From NCBI RefSeq assembly GCF_002944315.1, contig NZ_CP024314.1:1922001-1986000 (forward strand): a stretch of 64,000 nt of DNA, in the 5' to 3' direction. The position numbers and the translations under genes are program-made. Origin of the DNA: Rhizobium sp. NXC24. GTDB taxonomy: Bacteria; Pseudomonadota; Alphaproteobacteria; Rhizobiales; Rhizobiaceae. A model generated the notes under the pieces. It was not told the DNA's origin. It made no database searches and saw only the letters and a program-made list of their open reading frames with translations. Below are positions 17,468 to 25,193 of the stretch, piece by piece; within the stretch, counting starts at the first letter, position 1, and the number at the start of each line of letters is the position of its first letter.

Positions 17468-18466
17468 ATGACCATTTACACGTTCGATTGCATTGAAGGT
17501 CACACGGCTGGCATGCCCGTGCGGCTAATAACTTCTGGACAGCCAAATCTTGTAGGCGCGACGCAAAGCGAGAGACGACTGGATTTCATCGCCCGCCACG
17601 ATTGGATTCGCACTGGCCTGATGTGTGAGCCCAGGGGCCACGAAATGATGTCGGGAGCGATGCTGGTTCCGTCCACCCGAAGCGATTGCGACGCCGGCGT
17701 GCTCTACCTGGAGACCTCAGGGTGCCTGCCAATGTGCGGTCACGCGACGATCGGGTTGGTTACTTTCATCATCGAAAAGGGATTGATTGAACCGGCGACA
17801 CCCGGCCTTGTCCGCCTGGACACGCCTGCCGGAGTCGTTGAGGCCAGATATGAAAAGACGGGTGAGAAAGTCAGCGGGGTTCGTTTCAGCAACGTACCCT
17901 CCTTCGTTCTTGCCGAAGGCGTCGAATTGAACCATCCGGATCTCGGCCTCATCGTCTTTGACATCGCCTATGGTGGAAATTTTTATCCCATAGTCGAGAG
18001 CCAGCGGAATTTTGGAGATTGTGCGGATTATTCCCCCGAAGAGTTGCGAAGAATGGCGCAGGTCCTTGTCAAGCTACTTCCCAGCGTCATCGATGTCGTC
18101 CACCCAGACAATCCGAGCATACGGGGGGCGCATCACACGATGTGGTGCGGCGCGCCTATGAAGGGCGCCGACGCGCGCGCAGTTGTCATCGCGACCCCCA
18201 AAATCATTGATCGCTCACCGTGCGGCACCGGCACATCGGCACGCGTGGCGCTCCGGGCAGCACGCGGAGAGCAGCAGATCGGCGATGTTTTCAGCCACGA
18301 GAGCTTGATCGGTTCCATATTCAAAGGACGGATCGAGCGTCATGTAACCCTGGACGCCGGCATACCCGCAGTCATTCCAAGCGTTGAAGGCCGTGCCTAT
18401 ATTACGGGGGTCTCAACTCACGTTATCGATGACCAGGAACCATACGCTGCAGGCTATTTGACCTGA
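17468..18466 (+). CDS. Proline racemase family protein, likely 4-hydroxyproline 2-epimerase
   Basis: A 332-residue proline-racemase-superfamily protein. Both active-site Cys motifs are kept: LPMCGHATIG (Cys about residue 88) and DRSPCGTGTSAR (Cys about residue 250). A Cys/Cys pair indicates racemase or epimerase activity, whereas trans-3-hydroxy-L-proline dehydratases replace one Cys by Thr. Conversion of trans-4-hydroxy-L-proline to cis-4-hydroxy-D-proline is the commonest role in rhizobia; proline racemase is an alternative. ATG 17468 is used; a GTG three codons upstream (17459) is possible. The remaining hydroxyproline-pathway genes are not in the window. Confidence 0.82.
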   Translation: MTIYTFDCIEGHTAGMPVRLITSGQPNLVGATQSERRLDFIARHDWIRTGLMCEPRGHEMMSGAMLVPSTRSDCDAGVLYLETSGCLPMCGHATIGLVTFIIEKGLIEPATPGLVRLDTPAGVVEARYEKTGEKVSGVRFSNVPSFVLAEGVELNHPDLGLIVFDIAYGGNFYPIVESQRNFGDCADYSPEELRRMAQVLVKLLPSVIDVVHPDNPSIRGAHHTMWCGAPMKGADARAVVIATPKIIDRSPCGTGTSARVALRAARGEQQIGDVFSHESLIGSIFKGRIERHVTLDAGIPAVIPSVEGRAYITGVSTHVIDDQEPYAAGYLT

Positions 18467-18548
18467 ATCAGCAGCGCCCAATCATGCGGTCTCATAGTCG
18501 AGCGGCATCAAACCGATGGCCTCACGCTAATATGAGCCGGCATAACCT

Positions 18549-19466
18549 TCAATGGCCGTCGGGCGGGACTGCCTCGGCCGGGACCGTTTCCTTCAGGTTC
18601 TTCCGGTGGAAGATGAAGAGACCGGCAAAGACGATGATCGCGGCGCCGATGATGATCTGCATATCGGGAATATCGTTGAAGAAGATGTAGCCCAGCACAA
18701 TCGCCCAGAGCAGCAGCGTATATTGCAGCGGCGCGAGCAGCGATGCCGGTGCGAGCTTCAACGAGCGCGTGATGAGCAGATGCGCGCAAGAGGCTACGAT
18801 GCCAAGCAGTAGCATGCCGAGCCAATCGATGGGCGTCGCCGGCCGCCAGTGGCCGATGCTCAAGACGATGCCGGTGGCAAGGGCGGCGATCGTCTGCCAG
18901 GTCACGAGTGTCGTGTCGCTGGTCGAGCGCAGATAGCGGCTCATCACCAGCGTCAGTGCAAAGGCTAAGCTGCCCGCGAGACCGAAAAGCGATGGAAGCG
19001 ACAGCATCGCTGTGGAGGGACGCAGCGCGATGACGACGCCAGCGAAGCCGACCAGAACGGCTAGCCAACGGCGCCAGCCGATCTTTTCCCCGAGAAAGAA
19101 ATGCGAGAGCGCCGCAACATAGATCGGCCCGGCCATATAGAAGGTCATCACATCTGCGAGCGGCAGATAGGCGACGGCAGCGTAGAACAGGCCGACATCG
19201 CCAGTCGCCATGGCCACCCGCATGAACTGGAGGCCTTTCTGCTCGACGCGGAACAAGGCCATCGGCCCTTGTCTCACGATCATCGGTCCGAGCACGACAA
19301 AAGCTCCGAACGAGCGGATCACCAGCACCTGACCGACGGCAAAACTCGAGACCAGCCACTTGCCCATCGCATCATTCAACGCAAAGAGCAGATCGCCGAG
19401 CAACATCAGCACGACACCGGTCATGATCAGGCTTCCGGTATTGGCCACGGCCGTCTTGGTCTTCAT
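18549..19466 (-). CDS. DMT-superfamily (EamA) transporter
   Basis: A 305-residue membrane protein with ten predicted transmembrane segments in two EamA repeats (about 15-145 and 160-290). The second repeat ends LGYIFFNDIPDMQIIIGAAIIVFAGLFIF, typical of RhaT/YdcZ-like exporters of amino acids or metabolites. It faces away from the alkaline phosphatase gene and ends 82 bp from the convergent epimerase gene, so it is likely a single-gene unit. Substrate unknown. Confidence 0.85.
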   Translation of the reverse strand: MKTKTAVANTGSLIMTGVVLMLLGDLLFALNDAMGKWLVSSFAVGQVLVIRSFGAFVVLGPMIVRQGPMALFRVEQKGLQFMRVAMATGDVGLFYAAVAYLPLADVMTFYMAGPIYVAALSHFFLGEKIGWRRWLAVLVGFAGVVIALRPSTAMLSLPSLFGLAGSLAFALTLVMSRYLRSTSDTTLVTWQTIAALATGIVLSIGHWRPATPIDWLGMLLLGIVASCAHLLITRSLKLAPASLLAPLQYTLLLWAIVLGYIFFNDIPDMQIIIGAAIIVFAGLFIFHRKNLKETVPAEAVPPDGH

Positions 19467-19849
19467 TCCCCGAATCCTCGCAAAAACGGCCGCGCATGCG
19501 CGGCCAAATGCGGCTTCGACCTTAACGCTGCCGATGTCAAGTGCTGGCTTAAATACGACGGCTACAAGCGATCGGAGCGATGAATAAACCGGTCAGACAA
19601 GCAGACGGACAACTGCTACTACCGACCCGGGAACGTCAGAGACGCGACTACTTCGCTGAAATAGTTGACGATTTCGGGAAAGTATCCTGGAATGGCGGTT
19701 TTCCATGCAGATGCTTTAGGCGACACCGATGCGACGAGACTGATATCGCTGCAAGTCCAACCACTTACCTTCTGCCTGTCATTCGTGTGTCACGATCGCC
19801 CGCTAATCACGACACTGTAACGTGACTTCACAAACGCGCGAGGATTCCC
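19467..19849. other. Intergenic region carrying the alkaline phosphatase promoter
   Basis: 383 bp between divergent genes. Apart from the PHO box at 19776-19793 I see no gene; the short forward reading frame at 19580-19825 has no recognisable domain and no good ribosome-binding site. Confidence 0.6.
19776..19793 (+). promoter_or_regulatory. Putative PHO box (PhoB site)
   Basis: CTGTCAT-TCGT-GTGTCAC: two 7-bp direct half-sites with 11-bp period. The first is a perfect PHO-box half-site and the second matches five of seven positions. It ends 56 bp before the alkaline phosphatase start, the expected position for a PhoB-activated promoter in rhizobia. Confidence 0.7.
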
Positions 19850-21604
19850 ATGCGTAAAACTCTAATCGCTCTTGCCGCCGCCACCATGCTGGCCGGCGTT
19901 TCCCACGCAGCCACCGTCTATCCGCTCGATCGTGCAACGATCCTGGTCGGCTCGCCTTTCGACTTCAAGGTCGAGTTCGACGGCGCCATCAAGAAGGAAG
20001 ACGTGAAGATCACCATCAACGGCCAGGATGCCAAGTCCGTTCTCGGCGCCGATTTCAATTTCGTGGCCGACGAGAAGGGCAAGGACGACAAGAGCCTCGG
20101 CTCTGCCGTTATTCTGCGCTCCGCCAAAATCGGCAAGGCAGGCACCTATAAGGTAGAAGTCAGCGCCGGCGGCCAGACGAAAGCCGTTACCTGGGACGTG
20201 TTCGGCACCTCCGCGACCCCGAAGGCCAAGAACGTCATCTTTCTGCTCGGCGACGGCCTCTCCGTTGGCCACCGCACCGCTGCCCGCCTGATGTCCAAAG
20301 GCATGACCGAGGGCAAGGCGAACGGCCGCCTCTTCATGGATGACCTCGATCACATGGCGTTCATCGGCACATCGTCCACCAATGCGATCGCCACCGACAG
20401 CGCCAACACCATGTCGGCTTACATGACCGGCCACAAGACCGCGATCAATGCGCTTGGCGTCTATGCCGACCGCACGCCGGACTCGCTGGACGACCCGCGT
20501 GTCGAAAACATCGCTGAAGCGGTGCGCCGCCTGACCAAGAAATCGATCGGCGTCGTTTCCACTGCCGAAATCGAAGATGCCACACCGGCCGCCGTCATTT
20601 CCCATACGCGCAAGCGCGGCGACAAGGCTGAAATTGCCGCCATGTTCCTCAACACCAAGCCGGATGTTATCCTCGGTGGCGGCTCGGCCTATTTCCTGCC
20701 GAAGGACGTCCCGGGCTCCAAGCGCAAGGACGACAAGGACCTGGTCAAGACCTTCAAGGACGATGGCTACGCGCTGGCGACCGATAAGTCCGAGCTGACA
20801 GCCGCCGCCGGCACCAATACCGGCAAAATCCTGGGCCTCTTCCACACCGGCAACATGGACGTGACGCTGGATCGGGAATTCCTCAAGAAGGGCACGGTCG
20901 GCAAATTCCCGAACCAGCCCGGCCTCAAGGACATGGCCAAGGTCGCGCTTGATCAGCTTTCCAAGAATCCGGACGGCTTCTTCCTGATGATCGAGGGCGC
21001 CTCGATCGACAAGCAGGCTCACACGATGGACTGGGAGCGCTCGGTCTTCGAAACCATCGAATTCGACCAGGTTGTCGGCATGGCGCGCGAATTCGCCAAG
21101 ACGCATCCCGATACGCTGATCGTCGTCACCGGCGACCATACGCATGGCGTTTCGGTCATCGGCACGGTCGATGACGAAAAGCCGGGCACGGACATGCGTG
21201 AGAAGGTGGGCGTCTACGCCGATGCCGGCTTCCCGAACTATGAGGACAAGGACGGCGACGGTTTCCCTGACAAGGTCGACGTGAGCCGCCGCCTCGCCAT
21301 CTTCGCCAACAATTATCCGGACTATTACGAAACCTTCCGCCCGAAGATGGACGGTCCGTTTGAGCCGGCAATTCAAAACGAGAAGAAGGAATACGTCGCC
21401 AACAGCGCGTATAAGGATGTTCCCGGCGCCGTGCTTCGCGAAGGCAATCTGCCGCGCAATGCCGATACGGCCGTTCATGCCGTCGACGACGTCGTGCTGC
21501 AGGCAACAGGTCCGGGTTCGGAAGAGTTCAAGGGCTACATGGAAGAGAGCGACGTCTACCGCGTTCTCGCCGATACCTTTGCGCTCGGTGCAGAGACTAT
21601 GTAA
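19850..21604 (+). CDS. Alkaline phosphatase (PhoA family, exported)
   Basis: A 584-residue periplasmic or secreted alkaline phosphatase that releases phosphate from organic monoesters. A Sec signal (MRKTLIALAAATMLAGVSHAA) is followed by an Ig-like N-terminal domain to about residue 120, then the catalytic domain: LLGDGLSVGH with a metal-binding Asp, the nucleophile Ser in ATDSANT (about residue 184), EGASIDKQAHTMDW, and TGDHTHGVS with metal-binding His. Near residue 465 DKDGDGFPDKVD resembles an EF-hand-like calcium loop, unusual for the E. coli enzyme. A PHO box precedes the gene. Downstream lie a hairpin and a probable zinc-related ABC system. Confidence 0.9.
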   Translation: MRKTLIALAAATMLAGVSHAATVYPLDRATILVGSPFDFKVEFDGAIKKEDVKITINGQDAKSVLGADFNFVADEKGKDDKSLGSAVILRSAKIGKAGTYKVEVSAGGQTKAVTWDVFGTSATPKAKNVIFLLGDGLSVGHRTAARLMSKGMTEGKANGRLFMDDLDHMAFIGTSSTNAIATDSANTMSAYMTGHKTAINALGVYADRTPDSLDDPRVENIAEAVRRLTKKSIGVVSTAEIEDATPAAVISHTRKRGDKAEIAAMFLNTKPDVILGGGSAYFLPKDVPGSKRKDDKDLVKTFKDDGYALATDKSELTAAAGTNTGKILGLFHTGNMDVTLDREFLKKGTVGKFPNQPGLKDMAKVALDQLSKNPDGFFLMIEGASIDKQAHTMDWERSVFETIEFDQVVGMAREFAKTHPDTLIVVTGDHTHGVSVIGTVDDEKPGTDMREKVGVYADAGFPNYEDKDGDGFPDKVDVSRRLAIFANNYPDYYETFRPKMDGPFEPAIQNEKKEYVANSAYKDVPGAVLREGNLPRNADTAVHAVDDVVLQATGPGSEEFKGYMEESDVYRVLADTFALGAETM

Positions 21605-21615
21605 TTTGCCAGAAA

Positions 21616-21643
21616 CCTCCGGGCGGCATTGGCCGCCGGGAGG
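21616..21643 (+). terminator. GC-rich intercistronic hairpin after the phosphatase gene
   Basis: 12-bp stem with one mismatch (CCTCCGGGCGGC / GCCGCCGGGAGG) and an ATTG loop, 12 nt after the phosphatase stop. There is no T-run, so it is more likely a partial attenuator or an mRNA-stabilising element than a full terminator; it sits just before the Shine-Dalgarno of the next gene. Confidence 0.5.
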
Positions 21644-21664
21644 CCATTTCCGAGGAGGTGCGCG

Positions 21665-22135
21665 GTGGGCAACATTCTTTACGGTTCCGTTGTCAGTCGC
21701 CGCAGCCTGCTTGCGATGATCGGCCTGTCGCCATGGGTCATGACCGCAGGCCCCAGCCACGCCTCGCCCAGCGAACTCTCCATCGGCGATCTCTACGGCA
21801 AGGTCAGCGCGCTCGGCCTCGAATTTTCCGACAAGGTTAAGTCCCTGAACGGACAACAGATCCAGATGCGCGGCTTCATGGCGCCGCCGCTGAAGGCAGA
21901 AGCGAAATTTTTCGTGCTGACCGAAATCCCGATGTCGATCTGCCCCTTCTGCTCGACCGATGCCGACTGGCCGGACAATATTGTCGTCATCTATCTCTCA
22001 GAAGCGCAGACCTTCGTGCAACCCGGCACGCTGATAGCCGTCGCCGGCACGCTCGAAGTCGGCTCCTGGACGGACCCGGAAACCGGATTCTTAAGCCGGC
22101 TTAGATTGCGCGAAGCGAACTATTGGATTGCCTGA
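21665..22135 (+). CDS. Small exported protein of the ABC operon (DUF3299-like?)
   Basis: A 156-residue protein with an N-terminal signal containing an Arg pair (VSRRSLLAMIGLSPWVMTAGPSHA), so Tat or Sec export. The mature part has an OB-like beta pattern: QQIQMRGFMAPPLKAEAKFFVLTE, then ICPFCSTDADWPDNIVVIYL with a CxxC pair that could bind metal, then GTLEVGSW. The GTG start at 21665 follows GAGGAGGTG with ideal spacing; an in-frame upstream codon at 21629 would run through the hairpin. The gene ends 5 bp before the ABC ATPase gene, implying a shared function. The DUF3299 resemblance is from memory of similar operons and is not secure. Confidence 0.65.
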   Translation: MGNILYGSVVSRRSLLAMIGLSPWVMTAGPSHASPSELSIGDLYGKVSALGLEFSDKVKSLNGQQIQMRGFMAPPLKAEAKFFVLTEIPMSICPFCSTDADWPDNIVVIYLSEAQTFVQPGTLIAVAGTLEVGSWTDPETGFLSRLRLREANYWIA

Positions 22136-22140
22136 ACAAG

Positions 22141-22830
22141 ATGCTATCGCTCGAACTCGCCGATATCTCCATCACTTTTCCTGGGCTCGCCGCGCCGGTG
22201 CTGACGATCGAGCGACTGCAGATTCCGGCCGGCGGTCGCGTGGCCGTCACTGGCGCCTCCGGGTCCGGCAAGAGCACCTTCGTCAACGTTATCACCGGGC
22301 TCGAACGGGCACGCCAGGGCCGCATCGACTGGAGCGGCACGAACATAGCCAAGCTCTCCGAAGGCGGCCGGGACCGTTGGCGTGGCGCCAATGTCGGTCT
22401 GGTGATGCAGGATTTTCATCTGTTTGCCGGCCTGTCGGCGATCGAAAACATCTTGCTGCCGGCAAGGCTTGCCCGCGCGGCATCCGTCGAGATTGTCGAA
22501 CGGGCACATGATTTGTTGAAGCGGGCAGGTCTGAAGCAGCCCAAGCAAAGGATCGAGACCATGTCGCGCGGCGAGATGCAGCGCGTTGCCGTTGCCCGGG
22601 CGCTGCTGCAAAAACCCGGCGTTATTGTCGCCGACGAGCCTACCGCCAGCCTCGATGTCGACAGCGGCGAAGCCGTCGGCAGCCTGCTGCTGGAACTCGC
22701 CGATCAGGAAAAGAGCACACTGATCGTCGTCTCACACGATGAGCGGCTGACCAACCGGCTCCAACGCAAGATCACCTTCAACCTCGGGCGCATCGCCAGC
22801 GATACCCGGTCGATGGAAGATGCAGCATGA
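22141..22830 (+). CDS. ABC transporter ATP-binding protein (MacB/LolD type)
   Basis: A 229-residue ATPase of the MacB/LolD/FtsE class. Walker A GASGSGKST (about 40-48), Q-loop VMQDFHLF, signature MSRGEMQR (about 141), Walker B VIVADEPTASLD and the switch His in VVSHDE are all present. The signature reads MSRGE rather than LSGGQ, a tolerated variation. ATG 22141 is used; an upstream TTG at 22123 would overlap the previous gene. It overlaps the permease gene by 4 bp. Such ATPases drive conformational cycles in type VII ABC exporters rather than classical import. Confidence 0.9.
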   Translation: MLSLELADISITFPGLAAPVLTIERLQIPAGGRVAVTGASGSGKSTFVNVITGLERARQGRIDWSGTNIAKLSEGGRDRWRGANVGLVMQDFHLFAGLSAIENILLPARLARAASVEIVERAHDLLKRAGLKQPKQRIETMSRGEMQRVAVARALLQKPGVIVADEPTASLDVDSGEAVGSLLLELADQEKSTLIVVSHDERLTNRLQRKITFNLGRIASDTRSMEDAA

Positions 22831-24065
22831 TCCGTTTCATCCTGGCCGATCTCCGCAGATTCTGGCTCGGCTCGGCCGTGCTCGTTCTGATCGTAGCCCT
22901 TGCCGTGGCGCTCGGGGTGACGGTCACGCTGCAGGAACGGGCGCTCAGGCTCGGCAGCGCACGGGCCGCCGACAAATTCGATCTGGTGATCGGCGCAGCC
23001 GGCAGCGAGAATCAGCTCGTGCTTTCCTCGGTCTTCCTGCAGGCCGCGCCGCTGCCATTAATGGATGGCGGGCTACTGCCAAAGCTTGCCGCCGATCCCC
23101 GCGTCGCCTGGGCGGCCCCGATCGGCTTCGGAGATTCGTTCATGGGCAATCCGATCGTCGGCACGACGACGGCGCTGGTGCACAATCTCGCCGGGGAACT
23201 GGCGGAGGGAAAAATTTTCGCAAAGGAAGGCGAGGCGGTGATTGGCGCAGGCGTTGCCCTCAAACAGGGCGATGAAATCAAGCCGATGCACGGCTCGGCG
23301 CAGGAAGGGGGACATACCCACTCCGAACTCGCCTACCATGTAACCGGCCGCCTGAAACCTACCGGAACGGCCTGGGATCGAGCCATACTGGTCCCGATCC
23401 AGGCGGTCTGGCATATCCACGGCATGGGCCATCACGACGATCACGAAGACCCCGCCGAAGCGCATGATGAGCACGAGCATCATGCCATCGATCCGGATGC
23501 GCCGTTGAATGAAACGTGGGATGATGAGGTTCCCGGCCTGCCGGCAATTCTGGTGAAGCCGAAGACCATAGCCGATGCCTATAAGCTCAGGCAGCAATAC
23601 CGCGCCGGTGCAACGCTGGCGGTGTTCCCCGCCGAGGTCCTGACCCGGCTCTATGCGACGCTTGGCGATGCGAAACGGGTGCTGTTTGCGATCGCTGTGG
23701 GGTCGCAAGTCCTAGTGGCGGCGGCGCTGCTGCTGGTGACGGTCATGCATGTCGGGCAGAGGCGGCGCCAGATCGGCGCGCTTAGGGCTTTCGGCGCCCC
23801 GCGCGGCGCGCTGTTTGCGATCGTCTGGTTGGAGCTGTTCGCGCTGGTGGCCATTGGTGTCGCCATGGGCTTCGGCATCGGCTATGCAGCGGCAGCGGTA
23901 ATTTCTGAGGTCGTGGCGGGGGATAGCGGCGTCGTCATGCCGGTCGGATTCCTTCGCGAAGATATCGGCTTCGCGGCGGCGCTGCTGACGTTTGCGGCAT
24001 CGATCGCGTCCGTACCCGCTATCCTCGCTTACCGTCAGCCGCCCGCCGCCGCACTCCGCGGCTGA
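22827..24065 (+). CDS. FtsX/MacB-type ABC permease with His-rich periplasmic segment
   Basis: A 412-residue permease with one N-terminal transmembrane helix (about 12-35), a large periplasmic domain (to about 280) and three C-terminal helices, the FtsX/MacB/LolC topology. The periplasmic domain holds a cluster of His, Asp and Glu at about residues 195-222 (HIHGMGHHDDHEDP, HDEHEHHA) and a further HTHSELAYH near 165, strongly suggesting zinc or another transition metal. It is coupled by overlap to the ATPase. Its link to an alkaline phosphatase, a zinc enzyme, suggests metal handling in the envelope. Confidence 0.85.
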   Translation: MIRFILADLRRFWLGSAVLVLIVALAVALGVTVTLQERALRLGSARAADKFDLVIGAAGSENQLVLSSVFLQAAPLPLMDGGLLPKLAADPRVAWAAPIGFGDSFMGNPIVGTTTALVHNLAGELAEGKIFAKEGEAVIGAGVALKQGDEIKPMHGSAQEGGHTHSELAYHVTGRLKPTGTAWDRAILVPIQAVWHIHGMGHHDDHEDPAEAHDEHEHHAIDPDAPLNETWDDEVPGLPAILVKPKTIADAYKLRQQYRAGATLAVFPAEVLTRLYATLGDAKRVLFAIAVGSQVLVAAALLLVTVMHVGQRRRQIGALRAFGAPRGALFAIVWLELFALVAIGVAMGFGIGYAAAAVISEVVAGDSGVVMPVGFLREDIGFAAALLTFAASIASVPAILAYRQPPAAALRG

Positions 24066-24143
24066 TCGGAACGATCTCGGGGGCACGCTTGCCCTTAAGA
24101 CGTGTTCCGACCGGGCATTGAACGGCAGATAAGGGATTTGGCT

Positions 24144-24803
24144 CTATTGAAACTGCGCCAAAAGTGCCTCAGCCCCCTTGTCGATCGCGACTTTCGAGGC
24201 CTTGAGGGCGCCGAAGCTCGCGCCCACGTTCATCGCGCCGGGAAACTGCTTGGCGACAAAGGCGGAAAGCAAACGATTGCTCGGGGCGTCGTAAATCTCG
24301 ACGGCATATGAAACCGAGCCGGTCATCGATCCTTCCTTGTCACGGGCGGCTTGGACCGCGTTGTAGACGTTACCTCCGACATCAAGATGCGAGAACGGTC
24401 CAAGGACGGGCGTCGTCTTCTTCGCGCCGGTAAGCGTCAGGTGAATCCGCAGGGTTCCCGGCATCGGCGTATTGACGATGCCGAAGCGGGTTCTGAGCTG
24501 TTCGGTGAAGCGGGTCTGCATGTAGTTGGCCAACTCGCCTTTGTCCTGCTCGCTCGTGTCGATGAACTGGTTGTCCTGGGCTCGATAGACTGTCACCGGA
24601 TCGATAATTGCCTTGTCATACTGCTTCCAATCGGCATTGCCCCGATAGCGGAAGGGAACGCGCCCACTCGGGTCGCTGGGGTTGGGCTGCAAATTCGGCG
24701 CTGACGCCAATCCGGAATAAACCAGCGGATCCGCCGTCGTGCAGCCGGCAAGCGCCGACCCAATAAGGATGAATGCGAGCGAAGCTTTGGAAGCAAGTTT
24801 CAA
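24144..24803 (-). CDS. DUF3313-like lipoprotein
   Basis: A 219-residue lipoprotein. The signal peptide ends in the lipobox LAGC (Cys at about residue 20), so it is lipidated and probably sent to the outer membrane. The mature region VPFRYRGNADWKQYDKAIIDPVTVY and GTLRIHLTLTGAKKTTP fits the DUF3313 family of predicted outer-membrane-associated lipoproteins. It is convergent with the ABC permease gene and not part of its operon. Function unknown. Confidence 0.8.
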   Translation of the reverse strand: MKLASKASLAFILIGSALAGCTTADPLVYSGLASAPNLQPNPSDPSGRVPFRYRGNADWKQYDKAIIDPVTVYRAQDNQFIDTSEQDKGELANYMQTRFTEQLRTRFGIVNTPMPGTLRIHLTLTGAKKTTPVLGPFSHLDVGGNVYNAVQAARDKEGSMTGSVSYAVEIYDAPSNRLLSAFVAKQFPGAMNVGASFGALKASKVAIDKGAEALLAQFQ

Positions 24804-25193
24804 GATTATCTCTCTCGTGAAAAAATGGGCAGGCGAAAGATGTCACTTGAACCAGCGATAGCGCCTGATCGCGTTGCTGTGTGTTCAGATATGTTTAGAA
24901 ATGTTGACGCCGGTCATTGAGCTCCGTCGGATGCTGGCAGGCCGGATATGGCTCCACTACCAGCGGTGGATGCAGTCCATCTTGAAGGGATAGGAGCGGA
25001 ATTGGGTATCTGCGATTACCTGGGGCAGTTCGCTGGTGTCGCGATCGGGCACCGATGTCACGGTGCAGCACCGCCCGAGCCGGACAATCGGGGCGAGCCC
25101 GGCCCGGCACAAAGGCATTCTTTGCCCGGCGCCGCCGAAATGTGGGAGCGCCAGGCAATTGCTTCAATGACCTCTTAGATCAAGCACTTCGAC
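24804..25193. other. 390-bp intergenic region, no gene seen
   Basis: Between the lipoprotein start and the oxidoreductase stop. Short reading frames at 24895-25167 (reverse) and 24948-25178 (forward) overlap each other and show no recognisable domain. No clear hairpin with a T-run was found. Confidence 0.5.

Noticed and set aside
19862..21856. 664-codon reverse open frame opposite the alkaline phosphatase
   Set aside because: It is in high-GC antisense register with the phosphatase, rich in His/Arg/Gly, and without a recognisable domain; the forward gene has clear catalytic motifs.
24895..25178. Short reading frames on both strands in the gap before the oxidoreductase
   Set aside because: They overlap each other, lack ribosome-binding sequences and show no family resemblance.
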